Of a stretch of 64,000 nucleotides of DNA, positions 24,357-33,202 are shown one piece after another. The DNA lies in contig NZ_SMBO01000006.1 in NCBI RefSeq assembly GCF_004342985.1, forward strand, positions 248,001 through 312,000, in the 5' to 3' direction. Each line of letters opens with the position of its first letter. Within the stretch, counting starts at the first letter, position 1. Position numbers and translations under genes: made by a program. A model generated the notes under the pieces. It worked only from the letters and a program-made list of their open reading frames with translations, was not told where the DNA came from and ran no database searches. Source of the stretch: Novosphingobium sp. PhB57. Lineage in GTDB: Bacteria > Pseudomonadota > Alphaproteobacteria > Sphingomonadales > Sphingomonadaceae.

Positions 24357-24437
24357 TTGAAGGCGCCGGCACAGCAGTCGATCCCTGCCGTTATCATCGC
24401 CGTCACCATCGGCGTCCTCACCGTCTCCGCGGCCTAG
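24357..24437 (+). CDS. Possible 26-residue hydrophobic leader peptide
   Basis: A TTG at 24357 opens a frame ending TAG at 24437, just before the flippase ATG at 24441. The product is a short peptide with one hydrophobic run (IPAVIIAVTIGVLTVSA). GAAAGG lies nine bases upstream of the TTG. It could be a coupled leader peptide or chance; the evidence is thin. The rest of 24068-24440 shows nothing further. Confidence 0.2.
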   Translation: MKAPAQQSIPAVIIAVTIGVLTVSAA

Positions 24438-24440
24438 GTC

Positions 24441-25937
24441 ATGGCGAAAACCGACGAGATCGGGCGCAGGGCGACGCGGGGCATGGCCGCGACGGGGGTG
24501 GCGCAGATCGTGAAGGTCTTCACCACCACGGCGACCACGATCGTCGTCGCCCGCACCCTGTCTCCGTCCGACTACGGCGTATCGGCCATGGTCGCGCCGC
24601 TGATGGGGCTGATCATGACGTTCCAGAACCTGGGCTTCACCCAGGCCGTGGTGCAGGCGCGCGAGCTGGATCAGGAGCATTCGAATGCGCTGTTCTGGCT
24701 GAGCGTCCTCATTTCCATCTTCGCCGCCCTGGTCATGGCCGCCCTGGCCCCGCTGGTGAGCAGTTTCTACGGGGATGTGCGCGCCGGTTATGTCACTGCC
24801 GCGACCGGGCTGACCATTCTCGTCACCGGTCTCAAGCTCCAGCACCAGGCCCTGCTCAACCGCGAGATGCGTTTCCATGCCCTCAGCATCAACGACATCG
24901 TCGTCGCCGTCGCGACTTTCGTGCTCACCGCGCTCGCGGCACTGATCCTGAAGAACTACTGGGCGATCTGGCTGGGCATCTTCCTGAACGCAGTGGTGAG
25001 CACGGTGATGATGTGGCGCGCCTGCCCCTGGCGGCCGCGTCTCGGCGCCTCGTTCCGGGGCGTGCGCAAGCTGGTGGTCTTCGGCGCGAACCTGACCGGC
25101 TTCAACCTCATCAACTTCTTCGCCCGCAATCTCGACAACGTGATCGTCGCCAAGGCCGAGGGCGCCGAGGCAGTGGGCCTCTACGACCGCAGCTACAAGC
25201 TGATGCTGTTCCCGCTGCAGAACTTCAACCAGCCGCTGAGCCGCGTCATGCTGCCCGTGCTGGGCCGGGTACGCGACGATCCGGCGCGATATCGGCGAGT
25301 CTACGAACTGGTGCTGAGGGCGCTGGCGCTCGTGTCCATGCCGGGCATCCTGGCGGCGGCGATGTGCAGCGAGCAGCTCGTGCCCTTCCTGCTGGGCGAG
25401 CGCTGGGCGGCGGCGAGCCCGATCTTCTTCTGGCTCAGCCTCACCGCGATCGTGCAATGCGTGCCCAGCACCACGGGCTGGCTCTATATCAGCACCGGCA
25501 ACACCCGGAACATGATGTACTGGGGCATGTTTTCCAGCACGATCAGTATCATCAGCTTCTTCATCGGCGTCCGGTGGGGCGCGGTGGGGGTGGCCTGCGC
25601 CTATTTCACCGGCCAGCTGGCGACCCTGCCGCTGCAATATCACTATGCGACGAGGCGCACGCCGGTGTCCCAGCGGTTCATGTACCTCGTCCAGCTTCCC
25701 TCGCTGGCGGGCGGGCTGTTCGCCTGGGGGATCGTGGCGATGGCGCGCGAGGCTCTGGTCGCGCGGGGACTGCCAACGGTGCTGCTGCTGGCCCTGGCGG
25801 TTGTCGCCAGCTACTTCGGCGCGGTGGCGGCGCAGGCCTGCACGCCGGGCGGGCGGCAGGCGATGGCGGAAATGCTGCGGCTGGCCGGGAACCTCCTGCC
25901 GGATCGCTTCCGGCGCGGCAAGGGCCAGCTCGGCTAG
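24441..25937 (+). CDS. Wzx/WzxC-type polysaccharide flippase
   Basis: A 498-residue inner-membrane protein of the lipopolysaccharide/colanic-acid flippase family, about 12-14 helices. Typical blocks are GVAQIVKVFTTTATTIVVARTLSPSDYGVSAMV, FQNLGFTQAVVQ, LVVFGANLTGFNLINFFARNLDNVIVAK, and AVGLYDRSYKLMLFPLQNFNQPLSRVMLP, the family signature. It would move undecaprenyl-linked oligosaccharides across the membrane. It stands alone, about 15 kb from the exopolysaccharide locus, so its substrate is unknown. Confidence 0.86.
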   Translation: MAKTDEIGRRATRGMAATGVAQIVKVFTTTATTIVVARTLSPSDYGVSAMVAPLMGLIMTFQNLGFTQAVVQARELDQEHSNALFWLSVLISIFAALVMAALAPLVSSFYGDVRAGYVTAATGLTILVTGLKLQHQALLNREMRFHALSINDIVVAVATFVLTALAALILKNYWAIWLGIFLNAVVSTVMMWRACPWRPRLGASFRGVRKLVVFGANLTGFNLINFFARNLDNVIVAKAEGAEAVGLYDRSYKLMLFPLQNFNQPLSRVMLPVLGRVRDDPARYRRVYELVLRALALVSMPGILAAAMCSEQLVPFLLGERWAAASPIFFWLSLTAIVQCVPSTTGWLYISTGNTRNMMYWGMFSSTISIISFFIGVRWGAVGVACAYFTGQLATLPLQYHYATRRTPVSQRFMYLVQLPSLAGGLFAWGIVAMAREALVARGLPTVLLLALAVVASYFGAVAAQACTPGGRQAMAEMLRLAGNLLPDRFRRGKGQLG

Positions 25938-26094
25938 GCCAGCCCCGCCCCGCCCCGCCCCGCGAGGCCAGCCCCGCCAGGACAAACCTGTCCGCCAGGG
26001 CAAACCCGCGGCGAAGCGAGCGATCCCCGCCGCCGGCACCCTGTTCCTCCGCGACATCGTCGTCTATGCCAAGGTCTTGAAAGGAACCTGGGTC

Positions 26095-28341
26095 ATGGCC
26101 GAAACGCACGCCGCGGACGACAATCTCGAAGGCATCAGCGACTACAAGGGCCCCGCCGGCGGCTGGGGTGCGCTGGGTGCGGTGGCGCGGACGGTGCGCG
26201 AGCAGATGAAGGCGAGCCCGGACACGCGCGCGCTGCTGCAGATGAACCAGCCGGACGGTTTCGATTGCCCCGGCTGCGCCTGGCCCGACCCGAAGCATAC
26301 TTCCTCCTTCGAATTCTGCGAGAACGGCGCCAAGGCGGTGACCTGGGAAGCGACCGTCAAGCGCGTCGATCCCGATTTCTTCGCGCAGCACAGCGTCAGC
26401 GAACTGTGGACCTGGAGCGACCACCGGCTGGAGGACGCCGGGCGCCTCACCGAACCGCTGCGCTATGACCCCGAAGCCGATCATTTCGTGCCGATCAGCT
26501 GGGACGAGGCCTTCGCGCGCGCCGGCGCGGTGCTTCGCGCGCTGGACGATCCTCATGCCTGCGAATTCTATTGCTCGGGCCGCGCCTCGAACGAGGCGGC
26601 GTTCCTCTACCAGCTTTTCGCGCGCGAGTTCGGGACCAACAATTTCCCCGACTGCTCCAACATGTGCCACGAAGCGACGAGCGTGGGGCTGCCCAAGTCG
26701 ATCGGCATCGGCAAGGGCACGGTGACGCTGGAAGACTTCGACCATGCCGATGCGATCTTCTGCATCGGTCACAATCCCGGCACCAACCACCCGCGCATGC
26801 TCTCGACCCTGGCCGCCGCTTCCAAGCGGGGCGTGCCGATCGTGGTCGCCAACCCCATGCGCGAACGCGGCCTGGAGCGCTTCAAGTCGCCCCAGCATCC
26901 CACCGAGATGCTCTCCACTCACGCCACGCCGCTGGCCTCGGCCTATCATCAGGTTCGGATCGGCGGCGACATGGCGATGCTCAAGGGCATGATGAAGCTG
27001 GTGATCGCGGCCGATGCGCTCGATCACGCCTTCATCGCCGAGCACACCGAAGGTATCGCGGCGCTCAAGGCCGATCTCGACGCGACCTCGTGGGACTGGA
27101 TCGAGACCGAGTCCGGCCTGACCCGCGATGCCATCGAGACGATGGCCAAAGTCTATATCGATGCCGAGCGGGTGATCGTCTGCTACGGCATGGGCATCAC
27201 CCAGCACCGCCACGGCACCCAGAACGTGCAGTCCATCGCCAACCTGCTGCTGCTGCGCGGCAACTTCGGCAAGGAAGGCGCGGGGATCTGCCCGCTGCGG
27301 GGCCACAGCAACGTGCAGGGCGACCGCACCGTCGGCATTACCGAGATCCCGACCGAGGACATGCTGGAACGGCTCGACGCCGCTTACGGCATCGCCTCTC
27401 CCCGCGCGCATGGGCACAATGCCGTGGAAGCGCTGGAGGCCATGCGCGAGGGCCGCTCCCGGGCACTGATCGGGCTGGGCGGCAACCTGGCGGTGGCCAT
27501 GCCGGACCCCGAAGCCTGCTTCGCCGCCGTGCGGGGGCTGGATCTTTCGGTCAACGTGCTCACCAAGTTCAACCGCACCTGCCTGCTCACCGCGGGCGAG
27601 ACGCTGGTGCTCCCCTGCCTCGGCCGTACCGAGCTGGACGAGCAGGAAGCCGGCGCGCAGTTCGTCACGGTCGAGGACAGCATGTCCATGGTCCATGCCT
27701 CACGCGGGAAGCTGAAGGCGCCGGGGCCGCATGTCCGCTCCGAGCCGGCGATCGTCGCGGGCCTGGCCAAGGCCGCCATGCCGCACACCCGAGTGGACTG
27801 GGACGGTCTGGTTGCCGACTACGACCGCATTCGCGAAGGGATCGAGCAGGTCTATCCCGATTTCCACGCCTTCAACCGGCGCGTTCGCGAGCCGGGCGGT
27901 TTCCGCCTGACGATCCCGCCCAGCGACCGGATCTGGAAGACGCCCAGCGGCAAGGCGCAGTTCATCGCCCACCCTTCCGCGCGCGAAGACGGCGCAAGGT
28001 CGATGCTGCTCACCACCATCCGCAGCCACGACCAGTACAACACCACGATCTACAGCCTCGACGATCGCTATCGCGGCGTGACGGGGCGCCGTGACGTGAT
28101 CTTCGCCAACGAAGTCGATCTGGACATGCTGGGGCTGGCCCATGGCGACATCGTCGATGTCACCACGCCGGCCGGGCGCGCGCTCAAGGGCTTCACGGTG
28201 GTCAAGCACGCCATCGCGCGCGGCTCGCTGGCGGCCTATTACCCCGAGGCGAATTGCCTGGTGCCGCTGGACGACTACGATCCGGTAAGCGGCACGCCGG
28301 CCTACAAATCGATCCCGGTGGAGATCGTCCGCGCTGCCTGA
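26095..28341 (+). CDS. YdeP/FdhF-family molybdopterin oxidoreductase
   Basis: A 748-residue cytoplasmic oxidoreductase of the formate-dehydrogenase-H/YdeP family, no signal peptide. The start at 26095 has AAAGGA nine bases upstream; the frame is open further upstream but that part overlaps the flippase gene. The N-terminal FDCPGCAWPDP is the family hallmark. Molybdopterin-binding blocks follow: EFYCSGRASNEAAFLYQLFAREFGTNNFPDCSNMCHEA, FCIGHNPGTNHPR, CYGMGITQHRHGTQNV, LLLRGNFGKEGAGICPLRGHSNVQGDRTVG and a C-terminal TTIRSHDQYNTTIYSLDDRYRGV domain. YdeP is linked to acid resistance in Escherichia coli; the substrate is unknown. No accessory fdhD or moa genes are in the window. Confidence 0.88.
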   Translation: MAETHAADDNLEGISDYKGPAGGWGALGAVARTVREQMKASPDTRALLQMNQPDGFDCPGCAWPDPKHTSSFEFCENGAKAVTWEATVKRVDPDFFAQHSVSELWTWSDHRLEDAGRLTEPLRYDPEADHFVPISWDEAFARAGAVLRALDDPHACEFYCSGRASNEAAFLYQLFAREFGTNNFPDCSNMCHEATSVGLPKSIGIGKGTVTLEDFDHADAIFCIGHNPGTNHPRMLSTLAAASKRGVPIVVANPMRERGLERFKSPQHPTEMLSTHATPLASAYHQVRIGGDMAMLKGMMKLVIAADALDHAFIAEHTEGIAALKADLDATSWDWIETESGLTRDAIETMAKVYIDAERVIVCYGMGITQHRHGTQNVQSIANLLLLRGNFGKEGAGICPLRGHSNVQGDRTVGITEIPTEDMLERLDAAYGIASPRAHGHNAVEALEAMREGRSRALIGLGGNLAVAMPDPEACFAAVRGLDLSVNVLTKFNRTCLLTAGETLVLPCLGRTELDEQEAGAQFVTVEDSMSMVHASRGKLKAPGPHVRSEPAIVAGLAKAAMPHTRVDWDGLVADYDRIREGIEQVYPDFHAFNRRVREPGGFRLTIPPSDRIWKTPSGKAQFIAHPSAREDGARSMLLTTIRSHDQYNTTIYSLDDRYRGVTGRRDVIFANEVDLDMLGLAHGDIVDVTTPAGRALKGFTVVKHAIARGSLAAYYPEANCLVPLDDYDPVSGTPAYKSIPVEIVRAA

Positions 28342-28361
28342 AAGCCGCTAACCGGGCCGGA

Positions 28362-29351
28362 TCAGAAGGACTGGCGCAGCGAGATGCCGCCGGCGGTGGT
28401 GTTCCCCGCAAGCGCGTCGAAGCTGCGCGAGGCGTAGAGGTCCAGGTGGAGGCGGTCGGTCAGCTTCATGTTGGCGCTGACGCCCAGCTCCCACCACCCG
28501 TCCGCGGTGTGCTGCGAATCGAGCAGGCCGGAGCGGGGGACGTTCTCAAGCCCTTCGAACTGGCCGCGCGTCACTTCGGACACGGCATTGCTAGTCCAGT
28601 TCCGCGAGACGGAAGCGCCGATGTAATGGTCCGCGTTCTTGCCGAAGGCATAGTCGATGCGCACGGTGCTGCCAAGCGTCCAGGTCGGTTCGCGGGTTTC
28701 GAGATCGACGAGATCGGCGAATTCCGGCGCGGGGCGCAGCAGGCGGCCTTCAGCATAGGAGCCGACGACCGTGGGGGTCACGAACCAGCGCGGCGAGAGG
28801 GGGAAGATGCGCCCGAAATCGCCGCCCAGCGCGTAGTAGCCGCTGCTTTTCGCGCCGGTGCTCTCGCGGCTGCCGCGTTCGGTGGTGATCCGGCCGTAGT
28901 CCTGCCGGCCGTAGCTGGCCCAGCCATCGACCACCCAGTTGTCGAAGTTGCCGCCGGCGCCGAGAGTGGCAACGTAATAGTCCGAGGGCAGCGCCGTATA
29001 GGCCTGGATCAGCGTGCCGTGATAGCGCATCAGCCCGCCCCGCACATAGCCCCGGCCGACCTGCCGGGTCAGCGAAAGCGATTGCCAGGACCCATCCGGG
29101 CCATCGTCGCGGTTGCTGACCCCGGCAGAGGCGGTAACCGTCCAAGGCGCGGCGCGGAGCGGGGGCTGATCGGCATTCGCCGGATCTTCGGCACTTGAGT
29201 CGGTAGCGGCCGGAGCAGCCTCGGTCGAAAGGGTTGCGCCTTCCGGCGTGGCGCTCGCTTCGGGTAGCGGCGCCGTATCTTGCGCCAGTGCCGGAGACGA
29301 CAGAACGGCCGCGCCTGCCAGCAGCAGGCAGGCCGGCAAGGAATGCAGCAT
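28362..29351 (-). CDS. Outer-membrane beta-barrel protein coupled to the histidine kinase
   Basis: A 329-residue protein with a signal peptide (1-23, ending ALAQ), a Pro/Ala/Thr-rich spacer (about 25-65), then alternating hydrophobic/aromatic strands (GYVRGGLMRYHGTLIQAY, YYVATLGAGGNFDNWVVDGWASYGRQDYG, RWFVTPTVVGSYAEGRLL) ending in SF, as in outer-membrane barrels; about 12 strands seem likely. Its ATG shares its A with the kinase TGA stop (TGATG), so the two are translationally coupled. No family name is recognised with certainty; the strand pattern resembles autotransporter-type barrels without a passenger. Confidence 0.72.
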   Translation of the reverse strand: MLHSLPACLLLAGAAVLSSPALAQDTAPLPEASATPEGATLSTEAAPAATDSSAEDPANADQPPLRAAPWTVTASAGVSNRDDGPDGSWQSLSLTRQVGRGYVRGGLMRYHGTLIQAYTALPSDYYVATLGAGGNFDNWVVDGWASYGRQDYGRITTERGSRESTGAKSSGYYALGGDFGRIFPLSPRWFVTPTVVGSYAEGRLLRPAPEFADLVDLETREPTWTLGSTVRIDYAFGKNADHYIGASVSRNWTSNAVSEVTRGQFEGLENVPRSGLLDSQHTADGWWELGVSANMKLTDRLHLDLYASRSFDALAGNTTAGGISLRQSF

Positions 29352-31522
29352 CAGGCGGCCTTTCGCAGGGTCGGATCGAAGGCCGCGGCCGGCACGGTCA
29401 CGCGGGCGGCGAAGCCGTCGCCGCCGTGCACGAAATGGACATCGCCGCCATGGGCGCGGGCGATCGAGCGGCACACCGCCAGGCCCAGGCCAGTGCCGTT
29501 CTGGCCCGACTTGCGGGCGGTTTCCGAGCGGTAGAACGGCTCGAAGGCGCGGTCGAACTCGTCCTCGGGGATACCCGGCCCGGCATCGACGATCTCCGCC
29601 ACGGCCTCGCCGTCGAGGAGGCTGACGCGGACCTTCGCGCTGTCTCCGTACTTGATGGCGTTTTCCAGCAGGTTGCCGAGCAGGCGGCGAATGCCCACCG
29701 GATCGACTTCGACGGGAATATGGAGATTGTGCTCGATCGTCACCTTGCCGCCCACCAATTGCGCATCGGCGACGCTGCCGGCGATGAGATCGGCAAAATC
29801 GACGCGCTTGCGCGGGCCGGGGGTGGAGGCATCGCGAATGAAGGCGATGACCTGGCTGATCATCGCTTCCATCTCGGTCACTTCCTTGAGCAGCCCCTCG
29901 CGCTGGTCGTCCGGCACGTCCTCGATGCGGAAGCGCAGGCGGGTGAGCGGGGTGCGCAAGTCGTGGCTGATGGCGCCGACCATCGCCGTGCGGTCGTCCA
30001 CGAAGGCGCGCAGCCGATAGCGCATCTGGTTGAAGGCATTGGCCGCGCGGCCGATCTCGGCCGGGCCGGAGAGCGGCAGGATCGTGGCCGAAGGATCGCG
30101 GCCGAGTTGCTCGGCGGCCTGCGCGAAGTCCTTGAGCGGCACGACGATGCGGCGCGCGAACAGCCAGGCCAGCGGGCTGATGATCGCCAGGGACAGCGCG
30201 AACCACAGCATCACGCGCTTCTGCCAGGCATTCGGGAAGGGCTCGGCGCGGGGGGCGACGGCCAGCCACTGGCCGTCCGGCTGACGGGTGGCGGCTACGA
30301 AGTCACCCTCGATGAATGGAGGCGAGGTGAGGGCGAAGAAGCTGCCTTCCGCGTGGCGGAACGGGATCGGCTGCGGCGCCCCGGGCACTGCGGGCAGCGG
30401 CGTGGCAGTCTCGGCCGCGGACGTTGCCAGCGGCGTGGGCAGGGCGGAGGCGCTGGCCGAGGGCGAAGCCAGCGTGACCGGCGGCAGCGGGATCGAGACC
30501 GCGACCGGGCGGCTGGCCAGCGTGGGACTGGCGATCGGATCGGGTGTGGCGATAGGCAGGGTGGCCCGCGGGATGTCGTTCATGCTCGGCATGACTGGGG
30601 CCGGAAGCCCCCCGCCGATCGCGCCATTGCCCATGGGGCCGGCCATGGGTCCGGCCATGCCGCCCGGACGCGCGCCGGGGGAGACGAACTGGCCGGGATG
30701 ACCGTCCTGGTTCGCCACGCCGCCTGAGGGATTTCCGGGCGCCGCGGTCGGGCCGCCCGTGCCGGCGCCGGGCGCGGCATTGCCGGGGTTTTGGCCGCCG
30801 GATGGTGCACCGGGCTGGCCTCCGCCCGGGCGCTGGCCGCCCGGCGCGGCGCCGGGAACCTTGCCGCCGGGAACCTTGCCACCGGGCATGGCGCCGCCCG
30901 GAACGTGGCCGCCCGGCCTCGCGCCGCCGCCCGGCATCGCGGGGCGGGGCATGGACGGAACGTGCGGCATCGATCCGCCCGGAGGCATGCCGCCGGGGAA
31001 GTGCCCGCCGGGCATGCCGCTGGGACCGGGAGCGCCGCCCGGCGGGGGGCCGCCGGGGATCGACTGGGCATCGGCCGATCCCACCAGCAGCGCGGAAACC
31101 CTGGCGCCGGGGCTGATCGCCGCGCTCTTGCTTTCCACCATCGCCAGCGGGGACCGGGCATTGCTCGGCACCGCGACGCCGCCGACTGGCAGCTGGGTGT
31201 AGAAGGCCAGGACCACGTCCTTGCGGTGCCGCCCGAGTCGCTGGGCCAGGGCATCGCGCGAGGATTCCGACACCAGCCAGCCCTGTCCGCTCACATCGGG
31301 CGGGCCGACCATGGGCTTGCGCTCCAGCCGATCGGACAGATCGCCGGTGGTCAGCGCGCTGGCGACTTCGTCGATGTTCCACCGGGCCGTCGGGCTGGGA
31401 GGCAGGATCACCGTGAGGCCGAGCGTCACCAGCTGCGCACCGATCAGCGCGCAGACGAGGATGACGATCATCTGCATCGCCAGGGGCAGTCCGAGTCGGT
31501 TGGTCAGGCGGGGCGGGGTCAT
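29351..31522 (-). CDS. Sensor histidine kinase with Gly/Pro-rich (collagen-like) periplasmic insert
   Basis: A 723-residue membrane kinase. Order: first membrane helix (about 17-39); periplasmic part (40-437); second helix (about 438-457); HAMP (458-510); dimerisation domain with His520 in AISHDLRTPLTRLRFRIEDV; ATPase domain with Asn621 (NLLENAIKYG), DAGPGIPEDEFDRAFEPFYR and GTGLGLAV. The kinase core is intact and EnvZ/OmpR-like. The periplasmic part is unusual: residues 156-310 are almost entirely Gly, Pro, Met and Ala in PGG-type repeats, followed by a Pro/Ala/Ser/Thr-rich stretch to about 385. The presumed partner regulator is divergent at 32233. The stop overlaps the outer-membrane protein start. 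Confidence 0.9.
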   Translation of the reverse strand: MTPPRLTNRLGLPLAMQMIVILVCALIGAQLVTLGLTVILPPSPTARWNIDEVASALTTGDLSDRLERKPMVGPPDVSGQGWLVSESSRDALAQRLGRHRKDVVLAFYTQLPVGGVAVPSNARSPLAMVESKSAAISPGARVSALLVGSADAQSIPGGPPPGGAPGPSGMPGGHFPGGMPPGGSMPHVPSMPRPAMPGGGARPGGHVPGGAMPGGKVPGGKVPGAAPGGQRPGGGQPGAPSGGQNPGNAAPGAGTGGPTAAPGNPSGGVANQDGHPGQFVSPGARPGGMAGPMAGPMGNGAIGGGLPAPVMPSMNDIPRATLPIATPDPIASPTLASRPVAVSIPLPPVTLASPSASASALPTPLATSAAETATPLPAVPGAPQPIPFRHAEGSFFALTSPPFIEGDFVAATRQPDGQWLAVAPRAEPFPNAWQKRVMLWFALSLAIISPLAWLFARRIVVPLKDFAQAAEQLGRDPSATILPLSGPAEIGRAANAFNQMRYRLRAFVDDRTAMVGAISHDLRTPLTRLRFRIEDVPDDQREGLLKEVTEMEAMISQVIAFIRDASTPGPRKRVDFADLIAGSVADAQLVGGKVTIEHNLHIPVEVDPVGIRRLLGNLLENAIKYGDSAKVRVSLLDGEAVAEIVDAGPGIPEDEFDRAFEPFYRSETARKSGQNGTGLGLAVCRSIARAHGGDVHFVHGGDGFAARVTVPAAAFDPTLRKAA

Positions 31523-32232
31523 GGCTGCGCCATTGCCACGAATCGCCCGCTATTTCGAGCCGTGGTATTGCGAGCGGCGGCGTCAGCGCCGAACCTGCGG
31601 ATTGTCGCCAAGGCCGGGGCGAAGGATGGGCCGGAGGATGTGGGGCTTGCCGGCGGATATTGCGGCGCGGGCTCGGAAGAGAGGGACACCGCTCTTCCGA
31701 ACCCGCTCCGCGCCCCCATCATGCAGCGGGACGCTGCCTGGCGGGGACGGTCACCTCGTGGCCTGTCCGGCGATCGTGCCGGAGGGCAATCTCTCTGTTG
31801 GCCAGCCCGGCTGGAGCCGCTGGCACGAAGCGCCGGGTACCACCGATTTGTGTCACTATCGGGTAGGGTTTCCGGCCATCCTCGGAGCGATATAATTCCG
31901 GGGCCGTCGCAGGACAGGGCGGGTGCGACTACGTGACCTGTCGCTGCGACGGACCCGGCGCCGTCCGGCGCCTTGGCGGTGGCTAACCGGGCGGCGGTTC
32001 CGGCCGTTCCGGAGGAATGCAGCATCGCCGCGAAGGCAACGGGGGATGTCGCCGAAGACGCGCTGCAGTCCATCCAGGACGGAACCTGACGAACTCGAAT
32101 GTTCATGTCGCTGGATTTTGCGGTTCGAGTTTGCCTGCGGATTTCACGCAGATTGCAATGGCGTTACCGGGCTGTCGCAAGCTGTATCGCCGCTGAAATC
32201 CGCGTGGAACACGGGGTTCCTATCGGCGCACA
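31523..32232. other. 710-bp intergenic region between divergent kinase and regulator genes
   Basis: No frame here has convincing protein character; open frames are arginine/proline-rich shadows. It presumably holds both divergent promoters. One nine-base inverted pair, GCGGATTTC and GAAATCCGC, lies in the last 100 bases before the regulator. Otherwise I see nothing I can name. Confidence 0.4.
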
Positions 32233-33048
32233 ATGATCCTAGAACGTGCCCCGATGGACCTCGAAACCCGCATCCTCATCGTCGACGACGATGACGGCAT
32301 CCGCTCGCTCATCAGCGAGTTCCTGGGAAAACACGGTTACGCCACCGAGACGGCCGCCGACCCCAGCGCCATGCGCGAGCATCTGGCGCGGGAGCACTTC
32401 GATCTCATCGTGCTGGACGTGATGATGCCGCGCGAGGACGGGCTGACGGCGCTGCGCGGGCTTGGCCCCGATGCGCCGCCGGTCATCATGCTTTCCGCCG
32501 TGGGCAGCGATGTCGACCGCATCGTCGGGCTGGAAATGGGCGCCGACGACTACCTGGCGAAGCCCTGCAATCCCCGCGAGCTGCTGGCCCGCATCCGCAC
32601 CGTGCTGCGCCGGCGCGCCGGGGCTGGCGGCAGCGCCGCGGTGGACCGCGTCGTCGCGGCCGCCACCGCCCGTTCCGGCGCCCCGGAACCGCGGCCGGTC
32701 AACGACATCCATTCGGGCGAATGTCTCTATTTCTCCGGCTGGCGCATGGACGTGGGCCTGCGCCTGCTGTTCGACCCGGCCAATCGCCTGATCTCGCTTT
32801 CGGATGGCGAATTCCGGTTGCTCCGCGCCTTTGCCGAGCATCCGCGCCGCGTGCTCACCCGTGACCAGCTTCTCGACTGGTCGCGCGGGGAGGACAGCGA
32901 TCACTACGACCGCGCCATCGACGTTCAGCTTTCGCGCCTGCGCCGCAAGCTGGCGGAAGGCGAGGGCGGCGGCGACATCATCCGCACCGTGCGCAACGAG
33001 GGCTATCTTTTCGTGCCCTCCGTGTCCGGAGACATTTCACCTGCATGA
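32233..33048 (+). CDS. OmpR/PhoB-type response regulator
   Basis: A 271-residue transcription factor (264 if the second ATG at 32254 is used; neither has a good ribosome site). Receiver domain: ILIVDDDDGIRSLI with the acidic pair, phospho-acceptor Asp62 in LIVLDVMMPREDG, and the conserved lysine in YLAKPCNP. A linker of about 60 residues precedes the winged-helix domain (LISLSDGEFRLLRAFAEHPRRVLTRDQLLDW, AIDVQLSRLRRKL, IRTVRNEGYLFVP). It is most likely the partner of the divergent kinase; no other kinase is in the window. Confidence 0.92.
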   Translation: MILERAPMDLETRILIVDDDDGIRSLISEFLGKHGYATETAADPSAMREHLAREHFDLIVLDVMMPREDGLTALRGLGPDAPPVIMLSAVGSDVDRIVGLEMGADDYLAKPCNPRELLARIRTVLRRRAGAGGSAAVDRVVAAATARSGAPEPRPVNDIHSGECLYFSGWRMDVGLRLLFDPANRLISLSDGEFRLLRAFAEHPRRVLTRDQLLDWSRGEDSDHYDRAIDVQLSRLRRKLAEGEGGGDIIRTVRNEGYLFVPSVSGDISPA

Positions 33049-33092
33049 CAGCCCGGCCGCTGCGGCAGGGCGTTTCGCCATGGAGGTGAAAT
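33034..33092 (+). terminator. Composite stem-loop at the end of the response regulator gene
   Basis: ATTTCACCTGCAT (33034-33046) pairs with ATGGAGGTGAAAT (33080-33092), 12 of 13, and encloses a second GC-rich hairpin. The outer stem includes the stop codon. There is no T run; it may be a 3'-end structure or a regulatory element. The remaining bases to 33202 show nothing more. Confidence 0.45.
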
Positions 33093-33202
33093 GCACCTGA
33101 AATCCGATCGCAAACGCCGGCTTTCAATCCTCGTCGTGACCTGATCCGCGACGCCGGTCTCCCGGCCCCGTCGCGCGACTTGCGACACGCGGGGAGATTG
33201 CA

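Noticed and set aside
30593..31057. Possible frameshift or assembly artefact in the kinase
   Set aside because: The Gly/Pro repeats stay in one frame, and the helices and kinase domain on both sides are in that same frame, so it reads as a real insert.
31519..32106. A 195-codon minus-strand frame in the kinase/regulator gap
   Set aside because: No ribosome site, no motif, Ala/Arg/Ser/Pro-rich; probably non-coding. It could only be revived by conservation evidence.
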